DNA from: Chitinophagaceae bacterium
Lineage (GTDB): Bacteria > Bacteroidota > Bacteroidia > Chitinophagales > Chitinophagaceae
Assembly: GCA_021151685.1 (NCBI GenBank)
Contig: JAGKWS010000135.1
Span: 1-9,819, forward strand
Reading direction: 5' to 3'
DNA length: 9,819 bases
In this document: piece after piece, positions 6,999-9,819 of the stretch
How the letters are laid out: the number at the start of each line of letters is the position of its first letter
How positions within the stretch are numbered: position 1 is the stretch's first letter
Made by a program: the position numbers and the translations under genes
The notes under the pieces: model-generated
What the model saw: the letters and a program-made list of their open reading frames with translations, nothing else
Database searches by the model: none
Told to the model about the DNA's origin: nothing

Positions 6999-7310
6999 AT
7001 GGAAACATTGGAACTACTGATAGTGGGTGTGGGCGATGTACCCAACGATGCCGGGCCTGAATGGCTGGCACCTGTAGGTATGGTGTGGCGGTATGATTTG
7101 CGCAATAGAATGCCGTGGTATGTAGTTGGGGCGGACGGGTACACTTATTCGTGGGAGCCAGCGGGCATACAGTTGCTGTTTGATGAGGGAGTAGCAGCAG
7201 CACGGGCTGTGGAGATTGCGCAAGCAATTGTGGCAGGTGTGCAAGAGCGTGGGTATGGCGGTGTGTTGTTGGTTGTAGATGGTGGGGATGGCTTGCCGGT
7301 GAGGTTTTGA
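6999..7310 (+). CDS. Hypothetical 103-residue protein
   Basis: The frame begins METLELLIVGVGDVPND and ends GGVLLVVDGGDGLPVRF before TGA at 7308-7310. I do not recognise a family. It has no signal peptide and no membrane helix. An N-terminal strand (LELLIVGVG), a Trp/Tyr-rich middle (VWRYDLRNRMPWYVVGADGY), a long Ala-rich helix (residues 66-84, EGVAAARAVEIAQAIVAGV) and a C-terminal strand (GGVLLVVDGG) suggest a small alpha/beta domain. Base and codon use resemble its neighbours, and the protein reads more naturally than the two overlapping minus-strand frames, which are rich in His, Thr, Pro and Cys. It is transcribed away from the transglutaminase-like gene and stands 111 bases before the M20 hydrolase gene, which has its own promoter, so it is probably monocistronic. 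Confidence 0.65.
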   Translation: METLELLIVGVGDVPNDAGPEWLAPVGMVWRYDLRNRMPWYVVGADGYTYSWEPAGIQLLFDEGVAAARAVEIAQAIVAGVQERGYGGVLLVVDGGDGLPVRF

Positions 7311-7363
7311 GGGCTACGTTTTAATGATGCTGGAAGAATGTAGTGTATCTCTACGGATAACTA

Positions 7364-7395
7364 TTGGCTGGGTAGCCTGTACTTGTTTACCTTTG
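7364..7395 (+). promoter_or_regulatory. Bacteroidota sigma-A promoter for the M20 hydrolase gene
   Basis: TTG at 7364-7366, a 21-base spacer and TACCTTTG at 7388-7395 match the Bacteroidota consensus TTG-N19-21-TAnnTTTG at every defined base. Transcription should start near 7400-7402, giving a leader of about 20 bases before the ATG at 7422. This rules out the in-frame upstream Met codons at 7383 and 7398 as likely starts. Confidence 0.75.
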
Positions 7396-7421
7396 GCATG
7401 GTTGCAAATACGCCCAGACAT

Positions 7422-8612
7422 ATGAGTTTGAAAGAAAGAATACAGCAGATGGCTGCACAGTACTACCCTGATGTGCAGGCGATAAGGCATCATATACATT
7501 CGCATCCCGAGTTGTCTTTTCAGGAGCATGAGACATCGGCCTATGTGGCGGCGCGGCTTGATGAGTATGGCATTACCAACCGCCGCACGGCAGCGGGCAC
7601 GGGTATTGTGGCACTGATAGAAGGGCGCAACCCCGGTAAGCGGTGCATTGCCCTGCGGGCCGATATGGATGCGCTACCGATACAGGAAGAGAATACTACC
7701 AACTACCGCTCGCAGCACGATGGTGTGATGCATGCCTGTGGGCACGATGTGCATACCAGTTGCCTGTTGGGTGCAGCCCGTATACTACAGGCTACACGTG
7801 ATGAATGGGAAGGCACTGTAAAACTTATTTTTCAGCCGGGAGAGGAAAAGCACCCCGGTGGAGCCAGCCTGATGATAGCTGATGGCGCAATGGAGAACCC
7901 GAAGCCCGAAGCCATATTTGCACTGCATGTATACCCACACTTGCCTACGGGCACGCTGGGCTTTAGGGCAGGGCAGTATATGGCCAGTGCCGATGAGGTG
8001 TACATTACCATAGAAGGTAAGGGGGGGCATGCAGCACTCCCACATCAGACAATAGACCCGATAGCTATATCGGCATTGGTGATAACGGGCCTGCAACAGG
8101 TGATATCGCGCAGGAGCAATCCGTTGATACCATCTGTACTGACGTTTGGGCGCATAGCGGGTGGGTTTGCTACCAATGTGATACCGGGCAAGGTAGAGAT
8201 ACTGGGCACCTTTCGCGCTATGGATGAAAAATGGCGGTATGAGGCCCACAAGCTGATAAAAGAATATACCGAGCAGACTTGTGCTGCATGGGGGGCAACG
8301 GCAATTGTGGAAATACCAGTAGGTTACCCTATGTTGTTTAACGACCCCGCACTGACTGCAAAGGCAGTGCAATGGGCCAATGACTATGCAGGACAGGAGC
8401 AGGTACACGAGTTGGATATGCGTATGGCGGCTGAGGATTTCAGTTTTTATACGTTGCATATGCCCGGTTGTTTCTTCAGGATAGGTACCAACAAGGACGA
8501 TAAGGAGTTTCTGGCACCGGTACATAACCCGCATTTCGATATCAATGAGCCATCTATGGAGGTGGGTGTGGGTATGATGGCATGGTGTGCCGTGAATGCC
8601 CTTAATGGATAA
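7422..8612 (+). CDS. M20-family metal-dependent amidohydrolase
   Basis: This 396-residue enzyme belongs to the M20D group (hippurate hydrolase, N-acyl-amino-acid amidohydrolase, IAA-amino-acid hydrolase type). The zinc or manganese ligands can be read off: Cys106 and His108 in HACGHD, Glu142 in FQPGEE, His169 in ALHVYPH and His368 in PVHNPHFDINE. Glu141 of the same FQPGEE motif is the usual general base. The N-terminal catalytic part is interrupted by a lid/dimerisation domain (about 185-300) containing KGGHAALPH, also standard. Length is normal. It has no signal peptide, so it is cytoplasmic and most likely removes an acyl group from an N-acyl amino acid; the exact substrate cannot be told from sequence. 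The start at MSLKERIQQM is chosen over upstream Met codons because a strong promoter ends at 7395. It is followed after 123 bases by purE. Confidence 0.94.
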   Translation: MSLKERIQQMAAQYYPDVQAIRHHIHSHPELSFQEHETSAYVAARLDEYGITNRRTAAGTGIVALIEGRNPGKRCIALRADMDALPIQEENTTNYRSQHDGVMHACGHDVHTSCLLGAARILQATRDEWEGTVKLIFQPGEEKHPGGASLMIADGAMENPKPEAIFALHVYPHLPTGTLGFRAGQYMASADEVYITIEGKGGHAALPHQTIDPIAISALVITGLQQVISRRSNPLIPSVLTFGRIAGGFATNVIPGKVEILGTFRAMDEKWRYEAHKLIKEYTEQTCAAWGATAIVEIPVGYPMLFNDPALTAKAVQWANDYAGQEQVHELDMRMAAEDFSFYTLHMPGCFFRIGTNKDDKEFLAPVHNPHFDINEPSMEVGVGMMAWCAVNALNG

Positions 8613-8735
8613 TTTGGAGCCCCCTCTATAGGTATATAGACGGTGCAAGGGGTAAAAAACTGGTGGAACAGGCGGTAAAGTGCCTATTTCTTTTGAATTT
8701 TGCCGCTTCACACTAATCAAATATATAGTAAGAAC

Positions 8736-9191
8736 ATGAAGGTATTAATTATCATGGGCTCAAAAACAGATGAGTCTGTAATGCAGGAAAGCAGCAACTG
8801 GCTGAACTGGTTCGGTATTGAGAACAACATGGTAGTAGCTTCGGCACACCGCAACCCCGACAAGGTGCGTGACCTGATGGTACATGCAAGAGCTAACGGC
8901 TATGGTGCTGTAATTGCAGCTGCCGGTATGGCGGCGGCATTGCCCGGAGTTTGCAGCGCATATACATCATTGCCTGTATTGGGTGTGCCATTGGAAGGAG
9001 GCTTGCAAGGCGGTATAGATGCGCTGTATAGCATAGTGCAGATGCCTGCCGGACTGCCAGTAGGTACCCTTGCAGTAGGCAAGGCGGGTGCCCGCAATGC
9101 AGCAGTGTTGTGTGCCCGCATGTTTGCATTGAGCAATGAAACTGTTGCTGCCCGATTGGAAGAGTTTAAAGCAAACGAGTATAAGATCTGA
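8736..9191 (+). CDS. purE: N5-carboxyaminoimidazole ribonucleotide mutase PurE
   Basis: PurE rearranges N5-CAIR to CAIR in de novo purine synthesis in the cytoplasm. The 151-residue product has the family signature: MGSKTDE (7-13), SAHRNPD with the essential His38 (36-42), GMAAALPG (64-71), SLPVLGVP (78-85) and SIVQMPAGLPVGTLAVGKAGARNAA (99-123, read in two halves). The start is the ATG at 8736; the TTG at 8700 in frame would add 12 non-conserved residues. One oddity is Ala68: class I PurE proteins usually have His there (AAHLPG), a residue lining the active site. The surrounding sequence is otherwise of class I type. No purK is adjacent within the window. The promoter is uncertain: TTCTTTTG at 8688-8695 matches seven of eight -7 positions but has no TTG at -33. 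Transcription probably ends at the hairpin at 9249-9281. Confidence 0.95.
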   Translation: MKVLIIMGSKTDESVMQESSNWLNWFGIENNMVVASAHRNPDKVRDLMVHARANGYGAVIAAAGMAAALPGVCSAYTSLPVLGVPLEGGLQGGIDALYSIVQMPAGLPVGTLAVGKAGARNAAVLCARMFALSNETVAARLEEFKANEYKI

Positions 9192-9248
9192 TAATGCATC
9201 CGGAAACTTTACCGGTGTGTTAAATTCAGATTCCAGATTTAATAATTA

Positions 9249-9281
9249 CAGACGGCATACCTAATATTGGTATGCCGTTTG
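9249..9281 (+). terminator. Strong hairpin terminator after purE
   Basis: ACGGCATACC (9252-9261) pairs perfectly with GGTATGCCGT (9269-9278) around the loop TAATATT. Outward the stem continues with a G-T wobble (9251/9279), A-T and C-G to 9249/9281, giving 13 pairs. Only three T follow the core stem on the plus strand, so the U-tract is weak. Its position between the purE stop and the phoH start makes a terminator the best reading, and it indicates that phoH is transcribed separately or by read-through. Confidence 0.7.
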
Positions 9282-9319
9282 CGATAAACTAAGATCATAA
9301 ACCATTAAAATCGCACCCA

Positions 9320-9819
9320 TTGACAGAAGCTATCATTAATCTGGAATCGGTAAACCCGATTGAGTTTTTTGGCGTTAACAATAGTAAGTTCGAGATACTG
9401 CGCCGCAAGTTTCCGTTGTTGAAATTATTGTCGCGTGGGTCTCAGATAAAAATTAGCGGCCAGCCAGAGGAAGTTGCCAATGCAGAGGCGCGTATAGGGC
9501 AGGTGATACAATATCTGGAGCGTAACGGGCACCTGTCGGATAACTACTTTGCGCGGATACTGGGTGATGAGGACCAGGAGCCGCTGACGGAGGACCCTGC
9601 TACCAATGATATACTGGTATTTGGCCCCAACGGCAAGGTGATACGAGCCCGCACCCAGAACCAGAAACTGATGGCACAAGCTGCGGAGAAGAATGACATC
9701 ATCTTTGCGCTGGGGCCTGCTGGTACGGGTAAGACCTATACGGCTGTGGCACTGGCTGTGCGTGCTTTGAAGAACAAAGCTGTACGGAAGATAATACTGA
9801 CGCGCCCTGCGGTAGAGGC
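9320..9819 (+). CDS. phoH: PhoH family ATPase, 5' part only
   Basis: The frame is open to the right edge, giving 166 complete residues. Read with Met at the start it begins MTEAIINLESVNPIEFFGVN, the usual N-terminus of Bacteroidota PhoH-like proteins. Residues about 12-75 form the N-terminal KH-like part, NDILVFGPNGKVIRARTQNQ (96-115) precedes the ATPase domain, and GPAGTGKT (132-139) is the Walker A motif. The window ends at LTRPAVE, so Walker B is not seen. The initiation codon appears to be TTG (9320-9322): an in-frame stop lies at 9290-9292 and there is no ATG in frame between it and residue 118. PhoH proteins are cytoplasmic ATPases linked to RNA metabolism; the precise role is not settled. 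The gene follows purE after a terminator and so is probably its own unit. Confidence 0.92.
   Translation, partial: MTEAIINLESVNPIEFFGVNNSKFEILRRKFPLLKLLSRGSQIKISGQPEEVANAEARIGQVIQYLERNGHLSDNYFARILGDEDQEPLTEDPATNDILVFGPNGKVIRARTQNQKLMAQAAEKNDIIFALGPAGTGKTYTAVALAVRALKNKAVRKIILTRPAVE

Noticed and set aside
6913..7244. Two minus-strand frames over the 103-residue gene
   Set aside because: They are His/Thr/Pro/Cys-rich with no domain, and one would overlap the upstream region of the transglutaminase-like gene; the plus frame is more protein-like.
8625..8640. TCTATA-GGTA-TATAGA hairpin after the M20 gene as a terminator
   Set aside because: The stem is short and purely A/T-rich at its core, with no T-run after it, so I do not call a terminator.
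7785..8720. Minus-strand frame of 311 codons
   Set aside because: It lies opposite the M20 hydrolase, whose metal ligands are all in the plus frame; the translation is rich in His, Cys and Tyr with no recognisable domain.
8900..9199. Minus-strand frame opposite purE
   Set aside because: It is a shadow of the highly conserved purE frame.
1..9819. CRISPR array, mobile element, tRNA or defence cassette
   Set aside because: No regularly spaced repeats, transposase or integrase motifs, tRNA-like cloverleaf or recognisable effector domains were seen on either strand.

Overview
The window looks like chromosomal DNA of a Bacteroidota bacterium, probably close to the Chitinophagales. Three things point there: gene content (DUF349-repeat protein, DUF4197 protein, secreted two-component-regulator-type propeller, PhoH opening TEAIINLESVNP), the near absence of Shine-Dalgarno sequences, and a textbook Bacteroidota promoter (TTG, 21 bases, TACCTTTG) at 7364-7395. 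The lineage call is inference from sequence pattern; no search was run.

Layout: 1-1624 (minus) is the 5' part of a long DUF349-repeat protein that runs off the left edge. 1764-2519 (minus) is an exported DUF4197 protein. 2641-3906 (minus) is a polytopic membrane protein resembling GT-C glycosyltransferases. A divergent 199-bp spacer leads to a tiny predicted lipoprotein (4106-4201, plus) and a small Tyr/Gly-rich secreted-protein gene that appears frameshifted (4261-4517, plus). 4550-5617 (plus) is a secreted propeller of the Reg_prop type with no kinase attached. It converges on 5681-6889 (minus), an exported protein with a transglutaminase-like Cys-His-Asp domain and what looks like a second, degenerate copy of the same fold. 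6999-7310 (plus) is an unrecognised 103-residue protein. 7422-8612 (plus) is an M20-family metallo-amidohydrolase, 8736-9191 (plus) is purE, and 9320 to the right edge (plus) is the start of phoH. A strong hairpin at 9249-9281 separates purE from phoH.

The genes do not form one pathway. purE (purine synthesis), the M20 hydrolase and phoH are housekeeping genes in apparently separate transcription units. The left and centre hold single exported or membrane proteins of unclear role. I see no transposase, integrase, tRNA, rRNA, CRISPR array, phage gene or recognisable defence system, so I do not claim a new system. The items most worth a second look are the frameshifted Tyr/Gly-rich gene with its micro-lipoprotein neighbour, the internally duplicated transglutaminase-like protein, and the PurE with an altered AAHLPG motif.
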